Notes under the pieces: generated by a model
Told to the model about the DNA's origin: nothing
What the model saw: the letters and a program-made list of their open reading frames with translations, nothing else
The model's database searches: none
NCBI RefSeq assembly: GCF_902499175.1
Contig: NZ_CABVQC010000038.1
Location: 1 to 64,000, forward strand
Length of the DNA: 64,000 nt
Reading direction: 5' to 3'
DNA from: Burkholderia aenigmatica
GTDB taxonomy: Bacteria > Pseudomonadota > Gammaproteobacteria > Burkholderiales > Burkholderiaceae
Translations under genes and position numbers: made by a program
Shown here: positions 7,729-16,748 of the stretch, in pieces
How positions within the stretch are numbered: the first letter of the stretch is position 1
Layout of the letters: every line of letters begins with the position of its first letter

Positions 7729-8385
7729 GTGAAACCGCGAGCCGGACTGATTCTCGAACTCTTCGTCAACCTGGTGCTGCCCTGGGTCGCCTACCGGGCC
7801 GCGCAGCCGTATTTCGGTGAAACCGGCGCGCTGTACGCGTCGGCGGTCCCGCCGATCGTCTGGTCGATCGTCGAATTCATCCGCTCGCGCCGCGTCGATG
7901 CGGTGGCGGCCATCGTGCTGCTGGGCATCGCGCTGTCGATCATCGGGATGGCACTCGGCGGCAGCCCGCGCACGCTGCTGATGCGCGAGTCGCTCGCGTC
8001 CGGCACGATCGGTGTCGTATTCCTGCTGTCGCTGTTCCGCGCACGTCCACTGATCTTCTATCTCGCCCGCGCCACCGTGGCCCGCGAGATGGACGGCGGC
8101 GCCGCGCATTTCGAAGCCGTCTGGGACGCGCAGCCGGGGCTGCGGCAGATGCTCCGACGGATGACCTTCGTCTGGGGCGCGTTCATGACGCTGGAAATGC
8201 TGCTGCGCCTCTGGATGGTCGTGACCTGGCCGGTCGAACGTGTGCTGGTCGTGTCGCCGATCATCGGCTATACCGTGTTCGGCTGTCTGCTGACGTGGAC
8301 CTTCTGGTACCGGCGGCGGATGCGCGTGCGCAACAGCGTTCACATCCCGGGTCGCGACGGCGTCACCGAAACCGCCGGCCGCTGA
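7729..8385 (+). CDS. VC0807-type integral membrane protein
   Basis: A 218-residue membrane protein with about six hydrophobic helices, starting at a GTG. It opens with a short amphipathic piece (AGLILELFVNLVLPWVAYRA), then YASAVPPIVWSIVEFIRSRR, a pattern I associate with the VC0807 family of unknown function. A cytoplasmic loop with EMDGGAAHFEAVW separates helices 4 and 5, and the C-terminal tail is Arg-rich. The gene stands 130 bp after the histidine kinase on the same strand, and 75 bp before a membrane protease gene. No catalytic motif is visible. Confidence 0.65.
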   Translation: MKPRAGLILELFVNLVLPWVAYRAAQPYFGETGALYASAVPPIVWSIVEFIRSRRVDAVAAIVLLGIALSIIGMALGGSPRTLLMRESLASGTIGVVFLLSLFRARPLIFYLARATVAREMDGGAAHFEAVWDAQPGLRQMLRRMTFVWGAFMTLEMLLRLWMVVTWPVERVLVVSPIIGYTVFGCLLTWTFWYRRRMRVRNSVHIPGRDGVTETAGR

Positions 8386-8459
8386 GCGCGCCCGGCCGGC
8401 ATGGCGGGACGCCTGCTGTATGATGCGCGGCGTCTCGTCCGACGAATGCCGCACCTGTC

Positions 8460-9326
8460 ATGTCCCTTTCTCTCCTTCCGTCCGCCACGATCTGGCTCGC
8501 GCTGTTCGCGGCCGCCGCGTTCGCGTGGCATCGCCCGCAGCACGGCCTGAGCCTCGGCCTCGCCGCGCTCGGCTATGCGTGCGCGCTGGCGTTCGGCAAG
8601 CTCGCACCACTCGCGCTGGCGCCGTTCGCGTTGCTGGCCGCGGCCGCCTGGGGCGTGATGCCCGAGCGCCCGCGTGCGGTGCGCATCGCCGCCCACGCCG
8701 TCTTTGCCGCGCTCGCGATCGCGCTCAGCCTGCACCTGATTCCCGGCTTCCACAATCCGCGCGTGATCGCCGCGGCGCGCTTCACGCCGGATGCCGTGCC
8801 ATTCACGATGTACCTGAATCTGGACAAGCCGCTCATCGGCCTGTGGCTGGTGTGGGTGCTGCCGTGGGTCGCCCCCGACATCCCGCTGTCGCGCGCGCTG
8901 CGCACCGGCGCGGTGGCGGCCGTGGCAACGGCGGCCGCATGCCTGGCCGGCGCGCTCGCGTTCGGGATGGTCGGCTGGGCGCCCAAGTGGCCGTCGTCAG
9001 GCTGGCTGTGGCTCGTGAACAACCTGCTGATCGTGACGCTCGCCGAGGAAGCGCTGTTCCGCGGCTATGTGCAGGGCGGGCTGACGCGCGCGCTGCGCGC
9101 GTTCGCATGGGGGCCGTGGGCCGCGCTTGCGATCGGCGCGGGTCTGTTCGGCGCCGCGCATGCGGCCGGCGGCTGGCAATGGATCGTGCTCGGCACGGTG
9201 GCCGGCGTCGGCTACGGCCTCGCCTGGCGGCGCGGCGGACTGCTCGCGTCCGCGCTCGCGCATGCGGGGCTGAACGTCGTCCACTTCGGCCTGTTCACCT
9301 ACCCGATGCTCGCCGCCGCGCGTTGA
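8460..9326 (+). CDS. CPBP family intramembrane metalloprotease
   Basis: A 288-residue polytopic protein with about eight membrane helices. The C-terminal half carries the three CPBP (Rce1-like, ABI) motifs: EEALFRG with Glu196-Glu197, then FGAAH, then HAGLN. These residues supply the glutamates, histidines and asparagine of the zinc site in this protease family. Bacterial members are tied to protein maturation or bacteriocin immunity, and some have unproven activity, so the substrate is open. The start ATG at 8460 is followed directly by a hydrophobic helix. The gene converges with the aldo/keto reductase gene, and a GC-rich hairpin fills the 20-bp gap. Confidence 0.85.
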   Translation: MSLSLLPSATIWLALFAAAAFAWHRPQHGLSLGLAALGYACALAFGKLAPLALAPFALLAAAAWGVMPERPRAVRIAAHAVFAALAIALSLHLIPGFHNPRVIAAARFTPDAVPFTMYLNLDKPLIGLWLVWVLPWVAPDIPLSRALRTGAVAAVATAAACLAGALAFGMVGWAPKWPSSGWLWLVNNLLIVTLAEEALFRGYVQGGLTRALRAFAWGPWAALAIGAGLFGAAHAAGGWQWIVLGTVAGVGYGLAWRRGGLLASALAHAGLNVVHFGLFTYPMLAAAR

Positions 9327-9345
9327 CGGCCGCGCGGCGCGGCCG
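9327..9345. terminator. Hairpin between convergent genes
   Basis: CGGCCGCG (9327-9334) pairs with CGCGGCCG (9338-9345) around a three-base loop. It fits exactly between the CPBP stop and the reductase stop and probably limits read-through both ways. There is no T tract. Confidence 0.4.
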
Positions 9346-9346
9346 C

Positions 9347-10327
9347 TCAGTTGATCCCGGCGACCGCGTGCGGCACGTACGGGCGTTCGAGCGTGGCGAT
9401 CTCGTCGCCGGTCAGTTTCAGCTCGAGCGCGGCGAGTGCGTCGTCCAGCTGCTGCGGCTTCGAAATGCCGACGATCGGCGCGGTGACCCCGCGCTTCTGC
9501 GCGACCCAGGCGAGCGCGACCTGCGCACGCGGCACGTTGCGTGCGGCCGCGATCGTCGCAACGGCGTCGACGACCGCCTTGTCCGACTCCGCCGTCGCAT
9601 CGTAAAGCCGCTGGCCGACCGCATCGCTCTGCTGCCGCTCGGTCGACTCGTCCCAGTTGCGCGTCAGGCGGCCGCGCGCGAGCGGGCTCCACGGAATCAC
9701 CGCGATTCCTTCGTCTTCGCACAGCGGCAGCATTTCCCGCTCTTCTTCCCGATACAGCAGGTTCAGGTGGTTCTGCATGCTGACGAAGCGGGTCCAGCCG
9801 TGCTGCTTCGACGTGTGCAACGCCTTCGCGAACTGCCACGCGAACATCGACGACGCGCCGATGTAGCGCGCCTTGCCGGCCTTGACGACGTCGTGCAACG
9901 CCTCGAGCGTCTCCTCGAGCGGCGTGCCGTAGTCCCAGCGGTGAATCTGATAGAGATCGACATAGTCGGTGCCGAGCCGTTTCAGGCTCTGGTCGATGTC
10001 GGTCATGATCGCCTTGCGCGACAGCCCCGCGCCGTTCGGCCCCGGCCGCATCCGGTAGAACACCTTGGTCGCGATCACGATCTCGTCGCGTTTCGCGAAA
10101 TCGCGCAGCGCGCGGCCGACGATCTCCTCCGACGTGCCGTCCGAATACATGTTCGCGGTATCGAAGAAGTTGATGCCGGCTTCGACTGCCCGCTGGATGA
10201 TCGGACGGCTCTCCGCTTCCGGCAGCGTCCACGGATGCGAGCCGCGCGACGGTTCGCCGAACGTCATGCAACCCAGCACCAGGTTGGACACTTCCAGCCC
10301 TGTCGATCCGAATTTCACGTATTCCAT
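9347..10327 (-). CDS. Aldo/keto reductase
   Basis: A 326-residue TIM-barrel NADPH-dependent oxidoreductase. The catalytic set is visible: Asp and Tyr in FFDTANMYSDGTSEE, Lys in VIATKVFYRM and His in YQIHRWD. The cofactor end has VGISKPQQLDDAL. Length and motifs fit the soluble AKR family that reduces aldehydes and ketones; the natural substrate is not predictable. The start is ATG 10327, preceded by GGCGAGGCG. It stands alone, convergent with the CPBP gene and separated by about 185 bp from the MarC gene upstream, a stretch in which no further gene is seen. Confidence 0.85.
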   Translation of the reverse strand: MEYVKFGSTGLEVSNLVLGCMTFGEPSRGSHPWTLPEAESRPIIQRAVEAGINFFDTANMYSDGTSEEIVGRALRDFAKRDEIVIATKVFYRMRPGPNGAGLSRKAIMTDIDQSLKRLGTDYVDLYQIHRWDYGTPLEETLEALHDVVKAGKARYIGASSMFAWQFAKALHTSKQHGWTRFVSMQNHLNLLYREEEREMLPLCEDEGIAVIPWSPLARGRLTRNWDESTERQQSDAVGQRLYDATAESDKAVVDAVATIAAARNVPRAQVALAWVAQKRGVTAPIVGISKPQQLDDALAALELKLTGDEIATLERPYVPHAVAGIN

Positions 10328-10513
10328 TGCACGCCTCGCCATTGAAGTTGAGCTGACGGCCGGATGCGCGCCGCGCATCCGCCGGACCGTCGCATGTTAT
10401 CGCGGGTGGCAAAAAGGCGTGCGGCGTCGCCGCATCGTACGGAGGAGGCGCTGGTCAGCGCGAGGTCGTGCGGGGCGCCGGCTGCACGTCACGTGCGCCG
10501 CGGCGCCGGCCGC

Positions 10514-11185
10514 TTACTTGACCTGGTCGGCGATCGGCTGCAGGAACGCGGAGAAACCGGTCAGCATGATCTGCACGCCGATGCACAGCAGCAGGAACGC
10601 CGACACGCGCTTCGCGACCTTGGTGCCTTCGCTGCCGAGGTAGCGCGACAGCAGCGCGGAGCGGCTGTAGACCTGCCAGATCACGATCGCAACCAGCACG
10701 GAGACGGCGATCGACACGATGCTCGACAGCATGAACTCCGACAGCTTGTGCGTGCGGTTCGCGTTCAGCGCGATCGCGGTCGCGATCGAGCCGGGGCCGA
10801 CCGTCAGTGGCATGGTCAGCGGGAAGAACGCGCGCGTCATGATCGCGTTCGCGTCGATCGGCTTGACGGGCGTGTCGCCGCCGCCCGGGCCGTCGGGTTC
10901 GTTCAGCATCTGCCAGCCGGCCACCGCAACCGCGAAGCCGCCGCCGATCCGCAGCGCTTCCATCGAGATCCCGAAGAAATGCAGCACCGGCGTGCCGGCG
11001 AAGAACGCGACCATCAGCACGATGAACGCATTGAACGCGACCTTTCTCGCGAGCAGATCGCGCTCTTGCTCGGTGAGCGCCTCGGTCCGTTCGAGAAACA
11101 GGAACGCGATGCCGATCGGGTTGATGATGCCGATCAGGCCGGTGAAGCCGAACAGGATCTCGGAGATAAGGCGGTTGACGATCAT
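10514..11185 (-). CDS. MarC family integral membrane protein
   Basis: A 223-residue protein with six predicted membrane helices. It shows the family signature near the N terminus (GLIGIINPIGIAFLFLERT) and again in the second half (FFPLTMPLTVGPGSIATAIA). The two GP/NP-containing helices suggest an inverted repeat. MarC proteins were once thought to give multiple antibiotic resistance, but that role has been withdrawn; the function is unknown. The central loop is Gly/Asp-rich (NEPDGPGGGDTPVKP). The start is ATG 11185. It is a single gene between the reductase and the phenylacetate operon. Confidence 0.85.
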   Translation of the reverse strand: MIVNRLISEILFGFTGLIGIINPIGIAFLFLERTEALTEQERDLLARKVAFNAFIVLMVAFFAGTPVLHFFGISMEALRIGGGFAVAVAGWQMLNEPDGPGGGDTPVKPIDANAIMTRAFFPLTMPLTVGPGSIATAIALNANRTHKLSEFMLSSIVSIAVSVLVAIVIWQVYSRSALLSRYLGSEGTKVAKRVSAFLLLCIGVQIMLTGFSAFLQPIADQVK

Positions 11186-11325
11186 CGGATGAAGAATCGG
11201 TCGGGGCTGGGCCGGCAGCGCGCCGGGGGTCACGCATTGTAGAGCAAGCGCCCGCGCCCGAGCCGCAAATTGCGGCCGGGCCCGCTGCGCGGTCGATCGT
11301 CGCCGTTTTCCCTCGCCGTTGCCCC

Positions 11326-12126
11326 TTACTCGGTGCCCGCCTCCCATGCCGGCGGCCGCTTCGCGAAAAACGCCGTGAAGCCTTCCTTCGCTTCCGGTGT
11401 CGCCCGCACGCGGGAGATCGTCTGCGCGGTGAACGCCGCACGCTCGTCCGACGGCGGATACTCGCCGATCGCGTCGAAGAAGCGCTTGATCTCCATCAGC
11501 GCGTTCGGGCCGTTACGACCGAGTTCGGCGAGCGTCTTGTCGAGCGCTTCGTCGAGCGAATCGAGCGGCACGGCCTGGTGGATCAGGCCGATCGCGACCG
11601 CCTCGCCGGCGGCGAGCTGGGTCGCCGTCAGCGCGAGCCGGCGCGCCTGGCGCTGGCCGACCGCCTCGACCAGATACGGGCCGATCACGGCCGGCAGGAT
11701 CCCGAAACGTGCCTCGCTGACCGAGAAGCGCGCGTGATCGCTCGCGATCACGATGTCGCACGCCGCGCACAGGCCGACGCCGCCGCCGAACGCATGGCCC
11801 TGCACGCGTGCCACCGTCGGCTTCGGACATTGCCGGATCGCGCGCATCATCGCGGCAAACCGCTCCGCGTCGCGCAGGTTCGCGGCCGCATCGTTCGCGC
11901 TTGCGCGCTGCATCCACTGCAGGTCGGCGCCCGCGCAGAACGCGCGGCCGTCCGAGCGCAGCACGATCGCGCGCACCTCGTCACGCTGGCCGAGCGTGGT
12001 GAACGCGTCGGTCAGCTCGGCGATCATCGTCTCGTCGAACGCGTTGAGCACGTCGCCGCGCTGCAGCGCGACAGTGGCGATGCCGCGCGCATCGACCGTG
12101 ACGGCCAGGGTCTTCAATCCATCCAT
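11326..12126 (-). CDS. Enoyl-CoA hydratase/isomerase (crotonase), third gene of the paa operon
   Basis: A 266-residue crotonase. The oxyanion-hole segments are FCAGADLQWMQR and GHAFGGGVGLCAACD, and the active-site Glu region is SEARFGILPAVIGPYL. Detailed wording, especially FGGGVGLCAACDIVIAS and PAVIGPYLVEAVG, is closer to methylglutaconyl-CoA hydratase (LiuC) and its relatives than to classic PaaF or PaaG. Yet it lies 38 bp after paaK and shares the strand with paaH, so it may serve as the dehydroadipyl-CoA hydratase here. The start is ATG 12126 after GAGGAAA. I leave the symbol open because sequence and context point different ways. Confidence 0.8.
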   Translation of the reverse strand: MDGLKTLAVTVDARGIATVALQRGDVLNAFDETMIAELTDAFTTLGQRDEVRAIVLRSDGRAFCAGADLQWMQRASANDAAANLRDAERFAAMMRAIRQCPKPTVARVQGHAFGGGVGLCAACDIVIASDHARFSVSEARFGILPAVIGPYLVEAVGQRQARRLALTATQLAAGEAVAIGLIHQAVPLDSLDEALDKTLAELGRNGPNALMEIKRFFDAIGEYPPSDERAAFTAQTISRVRATPEAKEGFTAFFAKRPPAWEAGTE

Positions 12127-12164
12127 CGAACAGGTTTCCTCGGGTAGAACGACAAACATCGGAA

Positions 12165-13487
12165 TTACGCGGCCTGACGGCGGTCGATCACGCGCCGGGC
12201 CTTGCCGGTCGCGGTCGCGGGAATGCCGCCCGCCGCCAGCACCGTCACGCCCGACGACACGCCGACCATCGTCTTGATCCGGTGCTGCAGCTCGCGCGCG
12301 AGCGCCGCGCGAGCGCTGTCGCTGACGGACGCGGCCGTTTCGGAGCGCAGTTCGACCGCGAGGTCGAGCCGGTCCATGTGACCGTCACGCGACAGCGTGA
12401 TCTGGAACTGGCCCGACAACTGCGGCAGCGCGACGACGATCTCCTCGATCTGGCTCGGGAACACGTTCACGCCGCGCACGATCAGCATGTCGTCGGAGCG
12501 GCCCGTGATCTTCGCGAGACGGCGCATCGCGCGCGCGGTCGGCGGCAGCAGCGCGGTGAGGTCGCGCGTGCGGTAGCGGATCACCGGCATCGCCTCCTTC
12601 GTCAGCGACGTGAACACCAGCTCGCCCTGGCTGCCGTCGGGCAGCACTTCGCCCGTAACGGGATCGATGATCTCCGGATAGAAATGGTCTTCCCAGATCA
12701 CCGGGCCGTCCTTCGTCTCCACGCATTCGCACGCGACGCCCGGGCCCATCACTTCCGACAGCCCGTAGATGTCGAGCGCGTCGATGCCCACGCGCGTCTC
12801 GACTTCCTCACGCAGCGCCTGCGTCCACGGCTCGGCGCCGAAGATGCCGATCTTCAGCGACGACTCGGCCGGATCCATCCCCTGCCGCACCATCTCGTCG
12901 ATCAGGTTCAGCATGTACGACGGCGTGACGAGGATGATCTTCGGCTCGAAATCGCGGATCAGTTGCACCTGCTTCTCGGTCTGCCCGCCCGACATCGGCA
13001 CGACCATGCAGCCGAGCCGTTCCGCGCCGTAATGAATCCCGAGGCCGCCCGTGAAGAGGCCGTAGCCGAATGCGTTGTGCAGCGTGTCGCCCGGGCGGCC
13101 GCCGGCCGCTCGGATCGAGCGCGCGGTCACGTTCGCCCACGTGTCGATGTCGCGCGCGGTGTAGCCGACCACCGTCGGCTTGCCGGTCGTGCCGCTCGAC
13201 GCGTGCACGCGCACGACCTGCTCGCGCGGCACCGCAAAGAGCCCGAACGGATAGTTGTCGCGCAAATCGTTCTTGGTCGAGAACGGGAATTTCGCGAGAT
13301 CGGCGAGCGACTTCAGATCGTCCGGATGCACGCCTGCAGCATCGAACGTGCGGCGATAGTGCGGGACGTTGTCGTACGCGTGGCGCAGCGACCACTTGAG
13401 GCGTTCGAGCTGCAGCGCCTGCAGTTCGTCGCGGCTGGCGGTCTCGATCGGCTCGAGGGCGGCGGCGGGATGCGTCGGGTGAGTCAT
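12165..13487 (-). CDS. paaK: Phenylacetate-CoA ligase
   Basis: A 440-residue AMP-forming ligase that activates phenylacetate with ATP and coenzyme A, the entry step of the aerobic phenylacetyl-CoA pathway. It shows the phosphate loop HASSGTTGKPTVVGYT, the adenine-site motif YGLSEVMGPGVACEC, the hinge GRSDDMLIVRGVNVFPSQIEE and the C-terminal lysine region ATATGKARRV. Length and motifs fit PaaK closely. The start is ATG 13487 after GAGGAG. It sits between paaH (58 bp upstream) and an enoyl-CoA hydratase gene (38 bp downstream) and is expected to share the PaaR-controlled promoter ahead of paaH. The ring-epoxidase genes paaABCDE are not in the window. Confidence 0.93.
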   Translation of the reverse strand: MTHPTHPAAALEPIETASRDELQALQLERLKWSLRHAYDNVPHYRRTFDAAGVHPDDLKSLADLAKFPFSTKNDLRDNYPFGLFAVPREQVVRVHASSGTTGKPTVVGYTARDIDTWANVTARSIRAAGGRPGDTLHNAFGYGLFTGGLGIHYGAERLGCMVVPMSGGQTEKQVQLIRDFEPKIILVTPSYMLNLIDEMVRQGMDPAESSLKIGIFGAEPWTQALREEVETRVGIDALDIYGLSEVMGPGVACECVETKDGPVIWEDHFYPEIIDPVTGEVLPDGSQGELVFTSLTKEAMPVIRYRTRDLTALLPPTARAMRRLAKITGRSDDMLIVRGVNVFPSQIEEIVVALPQLSGQFQITLSRDGHMDRLDLAVELRSETAASVSDSARAALARELQHRIKTMVGVSSGVTVLAAGGIPATATGKARRVIDRRQAA

Positions 13488-13545
13488 CGGGGTGCTCCTC
13501 CAATGGAGTGATGTCGTTATCGTGATCGTGGGAACAGGGCCGGCG

Positions 13546-15102
13546 TTACGACCGGAACAGGCGGCCGGCCGCATGCAGCGCGGCAATACGCGGCGACACG
13601 CGATAGCGGTCCTCGCCGTAGCTCGCCGCCAGGTTCGACAGCACGCGATACACGCGGCCGATGCCGATCGCATCGGCCCATGCGAGCGGGCCGCACGGGT
13701 AGTTCACGCCCTTCTCCATCGCGAGATCGAGATCGGCGGGCGAGCATACGCCCTGGTTCACCGTGTCGGCCGCCTCGTTCGCGAGCATCGCGACGGTACG
13801 CATCGCGACCATGCCCGGCACGTCCGCGACGCCGACGACGCGAAAACCCGCCTGCTGGAACAGGCCGACCGCGTCCGCATAGGCCGCATCGCTGCACTGG
13901 AGCGCGCGCGTCAGCGCAACGAGCCCGGCCTGCGCGTAATCGCGCGCCAGGTCGACGAGCACGAGATCGGCCACGCCCGTCTGCGCGGCGCGTGCGGTCG
14001 CGGTGCGGCCGTCGGTCAGCGCGATCGATGCACGGCCGGCCGTCGCGAGCAGATCGTCGGCATGCGCGCCAGCCTGCCGGGCACTCGCGATGCGTTCGGC
14101 GAAGCGCGCATGCAAAGCGGCGGCCGGGCCGTCCTGCGCAAACAGCGCAACGTCGGCCGGCGCGTCGCGCGGTGCTTCGAGATCGGGCGCGGGCGGCGTC
14201 GCGCCGTCCGCATATGAATAGAAGCCACGCCCCGACTTGCGTCCGAGGAAGCCCGCGTTCACGAGTTCCTGCTGGATCAGCGACGGCGTATAGCGCGGAT
14301 CGTTGAAATACGCGCGGAACACCGATTCGGTCACCGCGAAGTTCACGTCGTGGCCGATCAGGTCCATCAGCTCGAACGGCCCCATCCGGAAGCCGCCGGC
14401 CTCGCGCATCACCGCGTCGATCGATGCCGCCGCGCCGCCCTGCTCGTTCAGCACGCGCAGCGCCTCCGCGTAATACGGCCGCGCGACGCGGTTCACGATG
14501 AAGCCGGGTGTCGATTTCGCCATCACGGGCTGCTTGCCCCACGCGGCGGCGGTCGCCACCAACCCCTGCGCGACGTCGGGCGCGGTCGCGAGCCCGCTGA
14601 CCACCTCGACGAGTGCCATCAGCGGCGCCGGGTTGAAGAAATGCAGGCCGGCGACGCGCTGCGGCACGCGCAGCCCGGCCGCGATCGACGTGATCGAGAT
14701 CGACGACGTGTTGGTCGCCAGCACGCACGTGTCATCGACGTGGCGTTCGAGCGTCGCGAAGATCTCGCGCTTCACGTCGAGCCGCTCGGCCGCCGCTTCG
14801 ACGATCAGCGCGGCGCCCGCGAAATCGGCCAGTTCACGCACCGCGTGAATCCGGGCGCCAGCCGCCTCCGCCTGGGACGGTGCGAGCCGGCCTTTCTCCG
14901 CGAGCCGCGCGAACTGCGCGCGGATGCCGGCCAGCGCCTTGTCGCAGGCCGCTTCGTTCAGGTCGTACAGCAGCACCGTATGACCGGCCGCCGCCGCGAC
15001 CTGCGCAATGCCCGCGCCCATCGCGCCGGCGCCGATCACGCCGACGACGGCCGACGGCGCCAGCGCGCCCGAGTTCACCGAATGTGCAGAAGAAACAGCC
15101 AT
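13546..15102 (-). CDS. paaH: 3-hydroxyadipyl-CoA dehydrogenase
   Basis: A 518-residue 3-hydroxyacyl-CoA dehydrogenase of the long PaaH type, acting in the beta-oxidation steps of phenylacetate breakdown. The NAD-binding loop is VGVIGAGAMGAGIAQVAA. The catalytic His lies in GLHFFNPAPLMALVEVV and the Glu follows in that segment; STPGFIVNRVARPYYAEALR marks the domain join. A second C-terminal dehydrogenase-like domain (from about 400, with NEAADTVNQGVCSPADLDLA) distinguishes PaaH from the 280-residue form. The start is ATG 15102. It is the first gene of the operon; its promoter overlaps a perfect PaaR-type palindrome at 15145-15158. Confidence 0.92.
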   Translation of the reverse strand: MAVSSAHSVNSGALAPSAVVGVIGAGAMGAGIAQVAAAAGHTVLLYDLNEAACDKALAGIRAQFARLAEKGRLAPSQAEAAGARIHAVRELADFAGAALIVEAAAERLDVKREIFATLERHVDDTCVLATNTSSISITSIAAGLRVPQRVAGLHFFNPAPLMALVEVVSGLATAPDVAQGLVATAAAWGKQPVMAKSTPGFIVNRVARPYYAEALRVLNEQGGAAASIDAVMREAGGFRMGPFELMDLIGHDVNFAVTESVFRAYFNDPRYTPSLIQQELVNAGFLGRKSGRGFYSYADGATPPAPDLEAPRDAPADVALFAQDGPAAALHARFAERIASARQAGAHADDLLATAGRASIALTDGRTATARAAQTGVADLVLVDLARDYAQAGLVALTRALQCSDAAYADAVGLFQQAGFRVVGVADVPGMVAMRTVAMLANEAADTVNQGVCSPADLDLAMEKGVNYPCGPLAWADAIGIGRVYRVLSNLAASYGEDRYRVSPRIAALHAAGRLFRS

Positions 15103-15137
15103 CGCTTGCGATCCGTCATGAAGTGGAGGTGCGAGCG

Positions 15138-15158
15138 ATTATAAACCGACCGGTCGGT
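15138..15158 (-). promoter_or_regulatory. PaaR-type operator and -10 box of the paa operon
   Basis: ACCGACCGGTCGGT (15145-15158) is a perfect 14-bp palindrome and matches, as I recall it, the conserved element in phenylacetate promoters of B. cenocepacia bound by the TetR-family repressor PaaR. On the minus strand it abuts TATAAT (15143-15138), so the repressor would block the promoter. The site is 43 bp upstream of paaH. Relief by phenylacetyl-CoA is the expected signal from family knowledge. Confidence 0.8.
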
Positions 15159-15254
15159 AGATTTATGTCAGGGCGAGCCCGAATTTGTCGTGCAAGAGAC
15201 CGTTACGGAAACTGCAAAGACAAAAAAATTGAAAGATTCGGGCACTTTTTGTAA

Positions 15255-15268
15255 ACCGAAAGGTCAAT
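15255..15268. promoter_or_regulatory. Degenerate second PaaR-like site
   Basis: ACCGAAAGGTCAAT matches the paa palindrome at 10 of 14 positions and has the same AA before it. It lies about 110 bp upstream of the main operator. It may be a weak auxiliary site or a relic. Confidence 0.25.
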
Positions 15269-15650
15269 GAAAGCGTTCGAATATGAGATAGTGACCCCCG
15301 AACGCCTGATAAAATTCGACAAACCGCCGGATTTCAGGGGGAAACCGCGTGTCACGCCGCCACCGCCGTCCATCGCCGGGCGCCCTTTCGGGGTCGGAAC
15401 CGAGCCTCCGGCCCGCGCGTCGTCACGCGGGCGCGCCGCGCCGTTTGCGGCCGGCCGCATCGAACCGTTTCATCCAGCGACGGGCTCCGGCCCGCCCGCG
15501 CCCCTCGCCGCCTCACGGCGGCGAACCCAGGGCAGCCGTTGCGTGCTGCCACCCCAGGTTTCATCGTCCTCGTTCGGCGGATAGTACGGCCGGGCTTCGT
15601 CAACCCGTGACGGCGCGTCGCGCGCCGCCACTCGCATAAGGAAACCCTCC
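15269..15650. other. Intergenic region upstream of the Ca2+/H+ antiporter
   Basis: About 380 bases with no gene I can support. The short open frames here are proline/arginine-rich, typical of random GC-rich sequence. I looked for a manganese (yybP-ykoY) riboswitch core, since cation exporters can carry one, and did not find the expected GGGGAGUAGC-like element. AAGGAAAC before 15651 is the antiporter ribosome binding site. Confidence 0.5.
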
Positions 15651-16739
15651 ATGCCGCTCTCGTCCAACCAGCTCCCGCGCTGGACCCTCGTGGCCCCGCT
15701 TGCCGCATGGCTGGTCCTCGCGCTGTCGCGCGTCGTGCCGGCCGAAGGCCTCGTCATCGCGGTGTTCGCCGCCGCACTCGCCGGCGCCGTGTTCGCCGCC
15801 GTTCACCATGCCGAAGTCGTCGCGCACCGCGTCGGCGAACCGTTCGGCACGCTCGTGCTCGCGGTCGCCGTGACCGTCATCGAAGTCGCGTTGATCGTGT
15901 CGGTGATGCTCGGCGCGGGCCCCGAGAAATCGGGCCTCGCCCGCGACACCGTGTTCGCCGCCGTGATGATCATCTGCAACGGCATCGTCGGCCTCTGCCT
16001 GCTGGTCGGCGCGTGGAAGCACGGCGAACAGGACTTCCAGGGGCGCGGCGCCAGCAAGGCGCTCGCGGTGCTGGCGTCGCTGTCGGTGCTGTCGCTCGTG
16101 ATGCCGAACTACCTGAACGCCGCACCGGGCCCGTTCTTTTCGAAATCGCAGCTCGCGTTCGCCGGCGTGGCGTCGCTCGTGCTGTACGGCGCGTTCGTGT
16201 TCGTGCAGACCGTGCGTCACCGCGATTACTTCCTTACCGCGCACGACAGCGCGAACGAATCGGTGCACGCATCGCCGCCGAGCAGCCGCACCGCGCTGAT
16301 CAGCATGCTGCTGCTGTTCGCGAGCCTCGTCGCGGTCGTGCTGCTCGCGAAGCTGCTGTCGCCGGCCGTCGAGCATGCCGTGATGCAGCTCGGTGCGCCC
16401 GAAGCCGCGGTCGGTATCGTGATCGCCGCGCTCGTGCTGTTGCCGGAAGGGCTCGCTGCCGTCACCGCCGCGCGCGCGAATCGGCTGCAGACCAGCATGA
16501 ACCTGGCGCTCGGTTCGGCGCTCGCGAGCATCGGGCTCACGATTCCGACCGTCGCCGCCGTGTTCATCTGGGTCGGCCAGCCGCTCACGCTCGGCATCGG
16601 CCCGATGGAAACCGTGCTGCTGTCGCTGACGCTGCTGGTCAGCACGCTGACGCTCAGCCAGGGGCGCACGACGGTGCTGCACGGCGTCGTGCACCTGTCG
16701 CTGTTCGCTGCTTACCTGTTCCTGTCGATCACGCATTGA
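15651..16739 (+). CDS. chaA: Calcium/proton antiporter (CaCA superfamily)
   Basis: A 362-residue membrane exchanger with about eleven helices that exports Ca2+ (and often Na+ or K+) in exchange for protons. The two inverted alpha-repeat signatures are GEPFGTLVLAVAVTVIEVAL in the first half and AALVLLPEGLAAVTAARANR with NLALGSALASIGLTIPTVA in the second. The acidic residues of these motifs form the ion site. Length and a His-containing central loop (VRHRDYFLTAHDSA) fit ChaA rather than the eukaryote-like CAX group. The start is ATG 15651 after AAGGAAAC. It is monocistronic and ends at a strong terminator hairpin. Confidence 0.88.
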   Translation: MPLSSNQLPRWTLVAPLAAWLVLALSRVVPAEGLVIAVFAAALAGAVFAAVHHAEVVAHRVGEPFGTLVLAVAVTVIEVALIVSVMLGAGPEKSGLARDTVFAAVMIICNGIVGLCLLVGAWKHGEQDFQGRGASKALAVLASLSVLSLVMPNYLNAAPGPFFSKSQLAFAGVASLVLYGAFVFVQTVRHRDYFLTAHDSANESVHASPPSSRTALISMLLLFASLVAVVLLAKLLSPAVEHAVMQLGAPEAAVGIVIAALVLLPEGLAAVTAARANRLQTSMNLALGSALASIGLTIPTVAAVFIWVGQPLTLGIGPMETVLLSLTLLVSTLTLSQGRTTVLHGVVHLSLFAAYLFLSITH

Positions 16740-16748
16740 CGCAGAAAA

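Noticed and set aside
15300..15650. Possible manganese riboswitch before the cation antiporter
   Set aside because: The conserved core of the yybP-ykoY motif is not present; the hairpins seen are ordinary for GC-rich sequence.
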